64,000 bases of DNA, from contig CM068581.1 in assembly GCA_035048485.1 (NCBI GenBank), positions 66,042,381 to 66,106,380 of the forward strand, in the 5' to 3' direction. A model generated the notes under the pieces. It worked only from the letters and a program-made list of their open reading frames with translations, was not told where the DNA came from and searched no databases. How positions within the stretch are numbered: the stretch's first letter is position 1; each line of letters opens with the position of its first letter. Made by a program: the position numbers and the translations under genes. The stretch is from Pteria penguin. Its lineage: Eukaryota; Mollusca; Bivalvia; Pterioida; Pteriidae. Below are positions 14,884 to 28,520 of the stretch, piece after piece.

Positions 14884-15300
14884 GGCGGTCGTAGTTTCTT
14901 AATTAATCTTTCATCCTTTGCAGTGCTGCCGTGGTGAAGACTTGATAAAGTAGATGTGATAATAGTTAAAACCAAATCGAGCCCTGCTATTGACTTAGTC
15001 TTGAAAACTGAGCCGCCTGCAATTTGATACCCCATATTGATACGAACAACACGCAGCGAACGTAGTTTGTAGGGGCTGTATGAACGCACAGTTCGGTAGC
15101 GGGGTTAGTCAGATCGAATGTCCCTACGAACGTAGAGCTCTCTGCTCTGTATTCTTCAGCGCACAAGACGGTAACATGGGGGTCAAATATGTATACCCAC
15201 CTCTTTATTGTATTGCTTAACTTCGACTCCGCATATTGAATAATCCATTGTTGTAAGAGATACAAGTTACGGTTGATTTAGTGTTGAAACTTTTTCCACG
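14884..15300 (-). other. probable SOBP 5' UTR and promoter region
   Basis: This lies directly upstream of the SOBP start codon and is less AT-rich, with more CpG, than the surrounding spacer. ORFs here (for example 14987-15265) have no family support. No TATA box can be placed with confidence and the transcription start is unknown. Confidence 0.35.
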
Positions 15301-15401
15301 ACGATCGTGTGGCTTTCTTAAACGTTTCGAACTCGTTTTTATACGGACTCAAAGTTATTGAGTCGAGGCGATAGAGGGCGCAGATGGGATGTAATTCGCA
15401 T

Positions 15402-15582
15402 GCGCGGATCCAGAGGGGTGGACTGGGGGTCTGTGCCCACCCTGCATGAGGTTCGGCGAAAAGTACTTTTCTTCTTATTTTTCTGTATGAGATAAGTAAT
15501 TTACACACTAAACATGGTTGGAACCCCTCTCGGAAAATTCCTTGTGGCGGACCCCCTATCGACAAAATTTCTGGATCCGCGC
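15402..15582. mobile_element. GGATCCAG-type MITE, copy upstream of SOBP
   Basis: Inverted termini GCGCGGATCCAGAGG and TTTCTGGATCCGCGC bound about 180 bp. Internal landmarks shared with other copies are GGGGTCTGTGCCCACC, GGTTCGGCGAAAAGTACTTTT and ACCCCCTATCGACAAAATTT. There is no ORF of note. It lies about 500 bp upstream of the SOBP start. Confidence 0.75.
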
Positions 15583-15639
15583 CTGGTTGGCATATGAAAG
15601 AAAAAAAGATACCAAAGTCACACACGATTGCATAGCTAA

Positions 15640-16260
15640 GGTAGTAATGGTGTAAAACATGGCCCAACTCGTGACTGTATAGCTAAGATAGCAGAGGGGT
15701 AAACATGGCCCAACTCGCGACTGTATAGCTAAGATAGCAGAGGGGTAAACATGGCCCAACTCGCGACTGTATAGCTAAGATAGCAGAGGGGTAAACATGG
15801 ACCAACTCGCGACTGTATAGCTAAGATAACAGAGGGGTAAACATGGCCCAACTCGCGACTGTATAGCTAAGCTAGAGGGGTAAACATAGCCCGACTCGCG
15901 ACTGTATAGCTAAGGTAGTAGAGGGGTAAACATAGCCCGACTCACGACTGTATAGCTAAGGTAGTAGAGGGGTAAACATGACCCTACTCACAACTGTATA
16001 GTTAAGGTAGTAGAGGGGTAAATATGACCCAACTCGCGACTGTATAGTTAAGGTAGTAGAGGGGTAAAACATGGCCCGACTAACGACTGTATCGCTAAGG
16101 TAGTAGAGGGGTAAACATGGGCCAACACGCGACTGTATAGCTAAGGTAGTAGAGGGGTAAACATGGCCCAACTCACAACTGTATAGCTAAGGTAGTAGAG
16201 GGGTAAATATGACCCAACTCACAAATGTATAGCTATGGTAATAGTGGGGCAAAACATGGA
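15640..16260. repeat. 46-bp minisatellite upstream of SOBP
   Basis: About 13 copies of a 46-bp unit around GACTGTATAGCTAAGATAGC then AGAGGGGTAAACATGGCCCA. The spacing of CTGTATAGCT is 46 bp between clean copies (15721 and 15767). Minus-strand ORFs reading MGHVYPS... are translations of the array and not genes. Confidence 0.93.
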
Positions 16261-17100
16261 CTGGCTAACGACTCATACACCTCATAGGATAGAAGACTAA
16301 AATGACTGTTTGACTTAAGATCCGTATGGCTCTGGCGGTAGAAGGGAAAAACATTGCCCGACTAATGACAGTAAAATTCCGGTGGCAGACGGCAAAACAT
16401 GACCCAACTCGTAGTTGGTAGAAGGGTAAAACATTGGCCGACACATGGTCCGACTGTTGACAATATGGCTAAGAAGGTAGAAGGGCCAAACTATGAGCCG
16501 ACTCGGGACTGTCTAGATCAAACGAAATAAGAACTAAAATGCAGGCTGATTAACGCCCAAGGGGCTCAGATGGTAGAAGGACAAAACACTGCCATGTGAA
16601 TCAGGTGGTAAAAAAAAAGGGGGGGGGGCAAAAATGGAACGACTCAGGACTCTCATACGACAGGAAAGCTACAAGATTGCACGACTAATGCCCGTATGGC
16701 TCAGACGGCAGAAGGCAAAATCAGAAACATTGGTCGACTTGTGTTCGTATAGCTTAGATGCTAGAAGAGCAAATACATGGCCCGACACATGACTTGAGTT
16801 CTATGGGTCACGTGGTAGCGGGGTGATGTCACGACGAAGCTAGCGCTCATACTAGTGCAATAAAGTTATATACCCAAGTGTAGCTAAGGTCTAAAAGGGG
16901 GGGGGGGGGCTCAATGATTGCCAAACTCGTGACTAAAACGTAGATAGGCAAAAGTTTTAATAGTTCAAACTCGCTAACTAGAGCAAAACTGAGATAAGGG
17001 AACAAAATCATAGCAGACATGAAATGATAAAAGTCAGGAAAGTGGAGAAAAACCACGACAAGACTCGTGACCGCAAGCTCTGAAGCCAGTTGACGAACGA
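16261..17100. repeat. decayed continuation of the 46-bp array
   Basis: Phrases such as GGTAGAAGGG-AAAACATGGCCCGACT recur at irregular spacing, with short G runs near 16618 and 16905. This looks like older, diverged copies of the neighbouring array and not a separate element. Confidence 0.6.
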
Positions 17101-17257
17101 AATCAAAACCAGGATTATTTATTGACGGAGAAGATAACGATAACGAATTGCCTGTTTTTCACCCTGAATTTCACGTTATTCCACACCATTATTTCCAAAC
17201 CACCAAAGCACAATCCCGAAAATCTTAGTTTTCTTTGTTCGTGTGTATATGTGGGGG

Positions 17258-17258
<1 letters not shown>

Positions 17259-17326
<68 letters not shown>
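17259..17326. repeat. (CT)n microsatellite
   Basis: An uninterrupted CT run of about 68 bp. The ORFs on both strands that span it are low-complexity. Confidence 0.95.
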
Positions 17327-17327
<1 letters not shown>

Positions 17328-17579
17328 ACGACATGACTCTCCTTCCTCTTCCTATTCAAAGTTCCTGAAAGGTTTGATAAAACAGGAGTTGTTTCTCTTT
17401 GATTCACCGTTTCCAGATGAAATATTTATCGACTAACAAGAAATAACATGTTGGATTGAACATTGCTATCAATATTTAATGTAAATGACTGGTTGAAATC
17501 TTTTGACATGACTATTTAACTTTGCTTTACATTAACATAATACCAGAAACACTTTCCAATGGATTGTAATGCATTAAAA

Positions 17580-17604
17580 ATGTTGTTGTTGCTGCTGCTG
17601 CTGC

Positions 17605-17650
<46 letters not shown>

Positions 17651-17651
17651 G
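17580..17651. repeat. (TTG/CTG)n trinucleotide repeat
   Basis: TTG and CTG triplets run for about 70 bp directly up to GAGTGGCGGATTTAGG, where a possible MITE end begins. A second TCG/TTG run follows at about 18288-18320. Confidence 0.9.
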
Positions 17652-18270
17652 AGTGGCGGATTTAGGGGAAGTGTAGGGCGCCCCCCCCCCTCCTAAGATC
17701 CAAACAAGAAAATGAGAGAGAGAGAATTATCTATGATCGTCTACGCGACAGACTAGTTTGAATCTATTCATCGTACGTCTACTGGACTTCTTCAGTTCAT
17801 TTTGGCTAGGTTTATGGCTTCAAGTCCAACTTCACCCCTTTCCTCGATCTTAAAAGCATTCATGGCAGATCGCAATCCCCTTTTTCAAACCTCTTCGTAT
17901 ATAGATGCTTGTGAACTGTTTACTAGAAGCAATGTACGTGAGAAGAGGGCGGCAGATGATGGCTGATTTTGCTATGCAGCTGAGGCAGATTTATTACAAA
18001 ATCAAGTATGACAAATTCCACCACAGGTTCAACCAGAAAAACAAGGTATGAAAAAGACATGAATATCATCAAAAAGCAGTTGCAGTACTTGATCAGGATG
18101 GGGAAATAGCGCTATTTTAGGCTCTAAAACTGTCAAATCAAATTGCAAGAGCTTCCTACCTAGAGGCCTCACCCCTTTGGTTACATAACCCCACCCCTGA
18201 CCTCCCGGGGACCTATGCGGTCCCGCAACCCCTCGCATGACTTTGCTCTCTTTCTCAAAAACCTGGATCC
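17652..18270. mobile_element. possible long GGATCCAG-family insertion in a TTG repeat
   Basis: The left end (GTGGCGGATTTAGGGG) and right end (ACCTGGATCCTCCCCTG) are rough inverted matches to the termini of the GGATCCAG-type family, and TTG repeats lie outside both ends. The interior is about 600 bp and holds a short coding-like stretch at 17956-18051. The termini are diverged, so the boundaries are tentative. Confidence 0.35.
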
Positions 18271-18944
18271 TCCCCTGTGTTGTTGTCTTTGTCGTCGTCG
18301 TCGTGGTTGTTGTTGTTGTTGAACGGTTTGGGGAGGAAATTGAATGGAAAATGTTGCACTAGATTAAATCGGTCGAATGCTCTGTATGCAGAAAATCATA
18401 TAAGCGCATGTACTTATTAACACATTCTTTTGATGGGCATCGCATTGCATGTTAACGGAAAATAAAAGTTAAAATGACAAAACTAAAAAGAAGACAATTC
18501 ATCTTTGGTGAGGAAAATTAAATAGAAAAAATAACTATGATAATCATTATCAGGGGCCAGTTGTTCTAAACTGAAACCAGCGTATTAGCTAACACGTGAT
18601 TTATCTTCTATTTCATCGAAATGAAATACATTCCGAACACTTTTGAAACTTTGAGGCATTGTCTCTGATTCCCCATCCATTCGTTTTGTCCCACTGTCTT
18701 GATTATAGTTATTTTCTTTAATCTGATTTGTAGCATTTGTAATTAGTGAATAGATATTACTATTAAATGTGTTGTTTCTCAAGCTTTAGATTAATCAATG
18801 AATTAAGTTTTGAACAACTGGGCACAGATTATATACTTTTATTTCCTATTTCCTGACGGGTGTCTTCCATCTTTAAAGATCTCTGCTGACTTTCACTGTT
18901 GTGTGTGTCAAGAATGGATTTGATCCCTGGTCCAGAAGGTAGGT

Positions 18945-19475
18945 ACTCCTATCTGTACACCTACCAAGTACTCCCCTGTACCACCTTTACACTGGCAGTT
19001 GCACTTAAACACAGGTCGACACATTGACCGCCACACCTTAACACTGATCACCACACCTAAACACTGCCCGACACACCTAAACATTGACCGACACACCTAA
19101 ACACTGACTGGAACATTAAACACTGGCCGACACACCTCAACACCGACCGACACCCCTTAACACTGGCCGACACACCTAAACATTGACCTACACACATTAA
19201 AAGCGAGCGGACACATTAAACACTGGCCGACACACCTAAACATTGGCCGACAAACATTAACACTGGACGACACACTAAACACTGGCCGACACACCTCAAA
19301 ACTGGCTCACACACTAAACACTGGCCGACACACCTCATCACTGGCTGACACATTAAACACTGGCTGACACACCTCAACATTCGACGACCAACATTAACAC
19401 TGGCTGGCACACTAAACACTGGCCGACACACCTCAACACTGGCTGACACACTAAACACTGGCCAACCCATCTAAA
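18945..19475. repeat. 20-bp minisatellite
   Basis: About 25 copies of a roughly 20-bp unit close to CACTGGCCGACACACCTAAA. Units of 18-20 bp alternate, with or without 'CC' after ACA. The minus-strand ORF at 19216-19470 reads straight through the array and is not a gene. Confidence 0.92.
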
Positions 19476-19672
19476 TACATATTTACACGTTCACATATTA
19501 ATGATATTCATTCAAAAAAAATTAACAAGAATTCTCCCCGAGAAAATAATTTACAAATGCATTAAATAATCATAAAAGATATCTCTGAAAATGACATTTT
19601 AATGTTACACGGTGCCTCGTAAGTGTATGGTAACAATATTTCTCTCCCTCTCTCTCTCTCTGTGTTTTTAAT

Positions 19673-19707
<35 letters not shown>

Positions 19708-22700
19708 ATTTGGCTCAATTAATTATTCTTCAAAGTTTAAATACGAAAATTTATTTTACCCCTCCTCCATTTTTGTTTTGCTCAAGTTTTTGCGCATCTG
19801 CATTAACAGACGTGGGAAGGTATCACACTCCAAAACTTTGTCGTACCTTAACATGCATAACATAAACATGCTTGCAAAAAGAAAAGGAAATAATGTGTGT
19901 TATCTTTACACCTTCTACAAATTTCAGACGTCAACTTCTCACAAGTACGTCGTGCATATCGAATTTCCTCGCGTGAGATTTCAGTTTGTTTTGGAACTTA
20001 CAGAAATTCAAGCACACAGATAGATGCCCAGGAATGAAAAGGAATATGTTATTTAATACTACAGAAGGCTTGGTTCGACCATGGTGGATAGGTGCAGTGT
20101 AACTTATAGGCAATACGACAGATATGGAATGTCGTGTACACCGAAAAAACTCTGACTACCGACGAGATTAAATTACACACAATTCCTGAATTGTGCGTCA
20201 TATGTCCCTTTGAGATCTCGAATTTCCACGAGAACATGACACGTGAATAGTATCGTATTGTGTAATCATAATTTCGTGTCTGAATCTTTTTATTTACTTA
20301 GTCTTTTGTCAGTATTGTAAGCATGTAACAGTATATTAAAATATAATGGGTCATGTCTCGGATTAAGCATGGTGATGTTCCGATGGGCACTCTGTTTTGT
20401 TCAATACTTCATTAATATTCTATATCATGTTTAAAATAATTCTGCAGCATTAATGATTTTTAGAGTTGGTGAACATTTGCCCTTTTACCACAGAATTAGA
20501 GTACATGAATCAAATTAGGGCAGGTTTAGTATTAATAAAAACCATTTTGACACATTCTATGAGAATTAAAACTCTCGGAAACAAATCATCGTTGCAATGA
20601 CACGATGGTTAAGATTAAAAGCACACACGGATGATAAAATTATAAGACCAAAGCCAAAAGATGTTAGAGATGGTAAAATTTTAGGATTTAGAAACTAAGA
20701 ACATTTTAAAAGGAACAAGCAATGGACACTTGATAAATTTGAATACACAATTTGTCCATCGTCCGTACATTGCTGTTGCTGTCCTCGTCGTTGTTGTAGA
20801 TGTTGTTGCGGTGTTACATAAATATTAATTTTTACAAAAGAATAACACTCATGAACTTTGCAGGATGTTTAAAGCCAAATATTTCCAAACGATTGGGTCA
20901 AAAGTAAATCAGATACAAACTGATAGAATGGATGAAATAATAACATTGCCACATTGCTGGAAAAATTATAAACAACTAGAAAGAATTTAACAATTTACTA
21001 ATGTTCTCTATTTCTTTCGATAAGGCATTCGTAGAAAATTCAAACATTATATGTGGCTTTTAACGAAAAAGTTTCCATGCATGACAAAGATTCGCAAAAT
21101 GCATCTTTAATCACCGGAAGAATAAAAGATAAATAAATTTTACTGTTTATTATTGGAAAAACTGTTTGAGAGCTGTACTTCTCGTGACCACAAATAACGA
21201 TTTTACAATCCAGAAGTCGAATGAAAATTGCTACCTCTACTTGCTTCATATCCGGAACGCGTGATTTTGGCTTTTGATTTCTTGCATATTACTCCGAATG
21301 TCATGTGATATGATTCCACCTTAAATACCATTGGTTTTTAAGTTATTTATTTTCGAATTTACAATGTATCATATAGAAAAAGCACCATCATTCAAACCAT
21401 GACATGTCCTGTCAAATCGAGTCCAGACACGTTCTTAAATACATTTGCTGACGTCTCAAACAATGTCTTTTGGTTTTAACGAAATTTCTTGATAACCAAT
21501 CAAGATCGGCATAGTGTTAATTTCATAATCTTCGATTGTAATATATCCGGAAATATAAAAGATACATAAAATCTCTTGAAATTTTACAAGATATTTTCCC
21601 AAATGGATATTCCTGTACCTCGAGCTCATTGCATCAAGGATGTAGTTTAAGATAATTTCTTGTTACATTGAGATAAGACAGCAAATGATGATTCTACAGT
21701 AAAAAAAAAAACAACAAACCAAAAGCAAAACCAAAAACAAAACAAAAAAAAAAAAAAAAAACCCAACGACAATTTGGACAATTTTGTATTTTGGGAATTT
21801 TTGGTATTCAATGATAAGCATTTTTAACACTTCGACAATTTGAAAGATCATTTTTTATCATAAACACTGATGCTTTTATGTGATTATTCTGCAAGGTGGA
21901 AGGCAAAACCCATGGTTGCCCCCACTTTTCAAAATGGGGTTCTCGTGACCCCTCTCCCTCTTTCTGCACCCCTGGATTTCGAGTCACTTATACAGGGAGA
22001 GAAATATGAATAGTAGTCAACAGTAGTCAACTAAAGAGTGATATTATGCTGTCACATGAAATTTGATCGAAACAAAAAATTATATATACTAGTTTTTTGG
22101 TTTTTGTGTTTGTTTGTTTGTTTGTTTGTTTTCTTTTATTTGGGGGGGGGGGGTGTTTGGGGTTTTTTTTTGGGGGGGGGGGTTGGTTTTTGTTTTTGTT
22201 TTTCTTTTTGCCGTTTCCAAACTCCCGTATTATATTAATAATATGAATACGAACAATATCGATCCTTAAATTTTTTAAAAAAAATCAAAAAACCAATGTT
22301 TCTCATTGAAATACTATTTCAGGATCCGGAAGTCGCTCATTGTCGAAGATTTCATCAATATATGCAATATCATATTCTGTCCATAATCCTAGTCAGAAAC
22401 TTCATGGTTGGTGCTGGAGACATTGGATATGGAAATTTTATATAGGTCAAGGACGATAACTCTTGTTTATGACGTCATTTTCGAGAAACGGTAAAATACC
22501 TGAGGATAATGTGATGGTGCAGATATGAACGTTCAGTATCGAATGAAATTCAAGAAATCGGGATGGGCGAAGATTTTTAGAATATCCAGAATTAAAATAA
22601 TAGAAAAACAGAAACCGGAGAATTTCACATTTGCGACCTAAATGAATGAATGCATCATTATATGACATGCAGTTTTAGAGAATGGATAAACATGCATGGT

Positions 22701-23123
22701 GCATTAATCGTAATACCATAAAAACTGCATCTTTGCAAGAAAATGTACACGTTCCTCTGAAAACAGAGGAAATTCGAAGTCAGTATCACATTTACGAATC
22801 TATATTAAAGGCGTGGGTGGGGAGGGGAAAGTTTCCTAGAATTGGTGTTCAGGATTGATTGCAGAGAAAGTTCGTGAAGACTTATAGTGGATATTATAGA
22901 TGGATTTATTTACAAGTTCGAAATACATGACACTGATTAGTTTTTCATATCAACAAGGTAGCATGTTCAACATACCGAATTTCGTTCGAATATCTTTAAT
23001 GTAGTAAAAGGTCGAGGTAGTTCCGAATATGACCGTAATATGACAAAATGTTATAAATTAAGGAATCATCTTGAACAGAGATACGAAAAACCATAAATGA
23101 GATGAAGACATGGTATTATTATA
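19476..23123. other. AT-rich spacer
   Basis: No supported gene. It contains a TG run at about 19675-19705 and homopolymer A/T/G stretches near 21700-21760 and 22100-22200. A partial GGATCCAG-like fragment lies near 21890-21990 (CACCCCTGGATTTCGAG). None of the ORFs shows a recognisable domain or splice context. Confidence 0.55.
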
Positions 23124-23130
23124 TAGTTAA

Positions 23131-23414
23131 GTGATTGATTTATTGAATTTTGTATAACGCCACACCACGTATATTTCATGTATATGGTGACGCCTGACGG
23201 CATCTGCCTGATGCGGGGCATACAAATTTTGACCTTTGCAATGGACCCACCCGAAGCAGTGAGGGATCTTAAACGTACCATGTATACCACGACACGGATC
23301 CTCGGTTTTCACTGTCTCATTCGAAAGACAGGACACCGGGATGACCAGAGCGGGAATCGAACCCCGGCCTCCCGCTCAGGTGACGAGCGCGATACCACTA
23401 GGCCACGCCGGCTT
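23131..23414 (-). mobile_element. tRNA-derived SINE (main family), minus strand
   Basis: Read on the minus strand, this starts GCCGGCGTGGCCTAGTGGTA, has a B box (GGGGTTCGATTCCCG), then the shared body (GAGACAGTGAAAACCGAGG; CACTGCTTCGGGTGGGTCC; GGCAGATGCCGTC) and a tail of CAATCA-type repeats. TAGTTAA at 23124-23130 recurs at 23423-23429, a probable target duplication. The 83-residue plus-strand ORF here is a translation of the SINE. Confidence 0.88.
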
Positions 23415-23730
23415 ATATTGTGTAGTTAAACTTAAAGAACAGATGTGGAGGTCTGCGAGTCAGTGAAGCTGTAGAAGGTCATTTATATCGATATGGCATT
23501 AAAACAACCAACTGTTGAACCGATACATGCACTCAAATTGGCAATGGCTTTCTTAAGAAATAAAGATCGATTTACATTCACATGTATTGTGAAGTGTGAA
23601 TAAATATAATGTGTGTAAAATAAATCTGATACTGTTCTAAGTATGCTGGGTGTGACCTTGTACTTTACTTGGTTGGGTGTGAGCTGTATTATTTTAGTTT
23701 TGATATGGTGCGAAGTTACACAGAGGCGAT

Positions 23731-24170
<440 letters not shown>

Positions 24171-24689
24171 ATATATATATATATACGAAGATGATATAGA
24201 TATTCCCTTACTAGAACTTACAATTTCATTTTATGATATTTTCATATATTTGATGGCATCTTACAGGTCTAATCGATTTCTGTATTGAAGATTCAATTTT
24301 TCTATAAGAGAAATCGACTGGATACAGATGCATACCTCTACACGTATTTAAATCAATAAATATCATTAAACTTTATGTAATTCAAGGAAATTGAACCAAA
24401 ACTTTATAATTTTAGATGGACATAGAGAGAAGCGGGGAGAGCGTGTAGACAGACGGACTGCAAGACAGATTAGTTTGCACTTGCGTATCGATAAAAATTT
24501 CTAAGACTAAACAAATCCCCCCCCTCCCCCCCCAAAAAAAACCCCAAAAATGAACAAACCAAAAACAAACTATACAAAAAACCCCCTTAAACACACACAA
24601 ATAAAAAAAAACCACCCACCCACCCTTCCACCACTGCCAACAAAAAAAGAATTCAAACAAAAGAAATATTTAATGTGCGCTCCATTTAA

Positions 24690-25450
24690 TAATGCAGGGG
24701 TTCTGTATTTGAAGGTACACCCAATCTACGAACTGCAATTCTTCTCAAAATTAGGCTCACCCAATCTGTGTACAATTAGATACACATAATCTGCGAACTG
24801 CAAGTCCTCTCAAAATTAGGTACACCTAATCTGTGTACTGCAAGTCTTCTCAAAATTAAATACACCCAATCTGTGTACTGCAAGTCTTCTCAAAATCAAA
24901 TACACCCAATCTGCGAAATGCAAGTCCCCTCAAACTTAGATACACCTAATCTGTATACTACAAGTCTTCTCAAAATCAAATACAACCAATCTGCGAAATG
25001 CAAGTCCACTCAAACGTAGATACACCTAATCTGTATACTACAAGTCTTCTCAAAATTAAGTACACCCAATCTGCGTACCGCAAGTCCTCTCAACATTAAA
25101 TACACCTAATCTGTGTACTCCAAGTCCTCAAAAAATAAAGTATACCTATTCTGCGAACTGTAAGTCCTCTCAAAATTAATTACACCTAATCTGTATACTA
25201 CAAGTCTTATCAAAATTAAGTACACCCAATCTGCGTTCTGCAAGTCCTCACAAAATTAGTTACACTTTATCTGCGTACTGTAAGTCCTTTAAAAATTAAG
25301 TACACCTAATCTGTGTACTGCCGTCTTCTCAAAATTAAGTACACCCAATCTGCGTACTGCAAGTCTTCTCAGAATTAAGTACACCAAATTTGTGTACTGC
25401 AAATCTTCTCAAAATTAGGTACAACCAATCTGCAAGTGTTCTCAAAATTG
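24690..25450. repeat. 40-bp minisatellite
   Basis: About 18 copies of a 40-bp unit, TACACCTAATCTGTGTACTG followed by CAAGTCTTCTCAAAATTAAA. Copies tend to alternate between 'CCCAATCTGCG' and 'CCTAATCTGTG' versions, a hint of an 80-bp higher-order unit. Confidence 0.92.
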
Positions 25451-25775
25451 CAAACATTTATGGAACAGTAATAATACATCATGATATACATTCTAAACAA
25501 TAATTATAGATATATTTTATATCCTTGCTAGTTTGCAGTAGCATTTCTTAACAGCGAGAATACTGTTAAATCGGGAAATACTTAATACACCTTAAATCAA
25601 CTTCTCTTCAGATTTTTTTATAGAAAATCATCTCATATTTTGATCAATTTTCTTCGTTTGCATTTAAAGGACGAGAAATTCTGAATTCAACATAAATCTC
25701 CTTTCGTCCGAACTTTTATCCACAAATTGTAGGAGACTGAAAGCTTCCCCTTTCATTTTATATGTCAGGTATCAC

Positions 25776-25961
25776 CATGCGCGGATACAGAGGGGGGGGG
25801 GGGTTAGGGGGGTCTGGTCCCCCCCCCCGGGAATCCGAAAATTTTACCAAACAAAGGTAATATTTGGGCATTTTTTTGGGTTGGATCCCCCCTCGTCTAA
25901 GAGAAAAATTTACCTTTTTTGGTTGGACCCCCTGTGACAAAAATTTCTGGATCCGCGCATG
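25776..25961. mobile_element. GGATCCAG-type MITE, best-preserved termini
   Basis: The termini CATGCGCGGATACAGAGG and AATTTCTGGATCCGCGCATG are inverted repeats of about 16 bp with one mismatch. Long G and C runs lie just inside the left end. The family landmarks 'GGACCCCCTGTGACAAAAATT' type are present. A minus-strand ORF through it is low-complexity. Confidence 0.78.
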
Positions 25962-26233
25962 ATCACATTAATTGTGATCTCCTTTTCCATCCTAACTGGG
26001 TCCTTAACGCCAATAATGTGTAGGAGGAATCATACAAGGAGAATCAAAACACTGCCTATCAGACATTGTCGAATCCCTACCATATTCCAAAGGACAAACT
26101 CATAACGTAAGATATTTGTCATGTTCTAATTTTTTCATTTACTTGAGGGTGGTAAATACAAATATCAGTCCCCCTCCCCCAAGTAAATTTAAAAAATTAG
26201 AACATGACATATTGATCAGCTACTTTTTGTTTG

Positions 26234-26265
<32 letters not shown>

Positions 26266-27319
26266 TTTGCTTGTAATTGTTTAACGTTTACATTCAATAA
26301 TTCTTCAACGATATTGCAGGAATGATGCCAAAGTGGCACAATGCGGAGATCGAAACCTGAACCACTGCGCCATACTTCTAGCACTTCACCGCAACTTTAG
26401 AGGGGGGCATAACAGGAAATCATCCAATGAAAATTCTTGAATTTCGACCTCGGATTCCACACGATAGCTTGAATGTAAACTTCTCCGTGACAAGCAGCAT
26501 CACAATACTTTATTCTTCACATTTCAAAAGGAGACGGTATCAATTTAAAAACAAACGAAACAACATAATATAATTGTATCGTGTACATCAAAAAGAATGA
26601 GACAAAGGTTTGCCCTTTGATTACGTCATAGATCTTGATCAGAAAGACTAATGAAATCTAAATCCGTTCTTTGTGCCGATCAGGTTTCATTCTTCTATCA
26701 CTACATATAAAGTTTGATATTTAGTCTTTACTGAGAAGTCTTTCATATCTATGAATTTAACGGAAATTGAAGAATTCTCTGTCGAAAATAAATACATGAA
26801 ATAAGATATAGCGGTATGAATAAAATCGAAGCACGGTAACCCGAGATAAATCGTCAGATGTCGATGTATCAGCGGGAAGCCGATCCTGTCTTAGAAGTTT
26901 ATAACATTTTGAGTCATTTTTTTAATTATTAGGTAAAATGAGGTTCATTCTTAAACGCTAAGAAGATCCAGACAAGTGTCTTTTGCATGGAGAACACCGC
27001 TCGGGATTCATCTTCAGTTTCTCAGTAAAATATTATTTTTCGATTTTTTTTTACTATGACTATTGCCTAAAGCGAGAAAATAATTCAGAATATTTCATTT
27101 ATATTTGTTTCTCTAGTGAATTCAATTGCTGATAATCATAAAGCCTCTTTGAAATGACTGAAAATTTGCATTATCACTTATAATAAAACCAAAGTCATAT
27201 CCCATAATACATTCGGAAAGTTTCGGACCTCTTCTCTTTAAAAAATGGGCATTATGTAAAACTCGAAGTGGACTCTTGAAGCTGGCGAACCCCATTATGT
27301 TAGGGGGTCGCATTCAGTA

Positions 27320-28520
27320 GTAAATACAGGGGATGAGGGTAAATAAGAAATAATATGACTTAATAGTGACCGCAGGTGTGAAATAAACAATCAGTATGGG
27401 GAAAGAACAGACCGCATGTGTGAAATCAAATAGTACGACAAATTTAACCGTGTAATAAGATACACGGTATGTGCACGACCATATAACCAAATAAACCGTG
27501 ACAAAATTAACACAACAATTATCCAATTTCACGGTTGAACAAATTAAACACAACGAACTAAATGGTGTGACAAAGTGAACACAACCATGTGAACTAATAA
27601 ACGGTGTGACAAAATGAACACGACCGTATAACAAAGGAAACGATGTGACATAATAAACGCAACCACGACATCAATTGTTGACAATGTAAACTCAACCATA
27701 TAACATACCGAAATAAATGATGTGACAAAGGGAACACAACCGTATAATGAAATAAAAGGTGTGACAAACGGAACTCGGTCATATAACCAAATAAAAGATG
27801 TGACAAAGGGAACACAACCGTATATAATGAAATAAAAGGTGTGACAAACGGAACTCAGTCATATAACCGAATAAAAGACGTGACAAAGGGAACACAACCG
27901 TATAATGAAATAAAAGGTGTGACAAACGGAACTCGGTCATATAACCAAATAAAAGATGTGACAAAGGGAACACAACTGTATAATGAAATAAAAGGTGTGA
28001 CAAACGGAACTCAGTCATATAACCAAATAAAAGATGTGACAAAGGGAACACAATCGTATAATGAAATAAAAGGTGTGACAACGGAACTCGGTCATATAAC
28101 CAAATAAAAAATGTGACAAAGGGAACACAACCGTATAATGAAATAAAAGGTGTGACAAACGGAACTCAGTCATATAACCAAATAAAAGATGTGACAAAGG
28201 GAACACAATCGTATAATGAAATAAAAGGTGTGACAACGGAACTCAGTCATAAAAACAAGTAAAAGATGTGATAAAGGGAACACAACCGGATAAGTAAATA
28301 AAAGATGTGACAAAGTTAACTTAACCATGTAAGCAAATAAATGGTATAACAAAGAGAGCATTACCATATAAGAAAATAAAAGGTATGACAAGGGAACTCA
28401 ACAATATAATCAAATAAACGGTGCGGCAGATTGAGCACAACGTATAATGAAATAAATAGTGTGACTAAGTGAACACAACCATGTATCCAAATAAACGATG
28501 TAACCAAGAAAACACAACCG
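27320..28520. repeat. 39-bp satellite with 78-bp higher-order dimer
   Basis: Two 39-bp monomer types alternate. One is GTGACAAAGGGAACACAACC plus GTATAATGAAATAAAAGGT. The other is GTGACAAACGGAACTCGGTC plus ATATAACCAAATAAAAGAT. The dimers are most regular at 27750-28250 and decay towards both ends, where GTGTGACAAA-ACACAACC phrases persist. ORFs on both strands reflect the array. Confidence 0.92.

Noticed and set aside
19216..19470. Cysteine/valine-rich secreted-like peptide
   Set aside because: The sequence is a direct translation of the 20-bp minisatellite.
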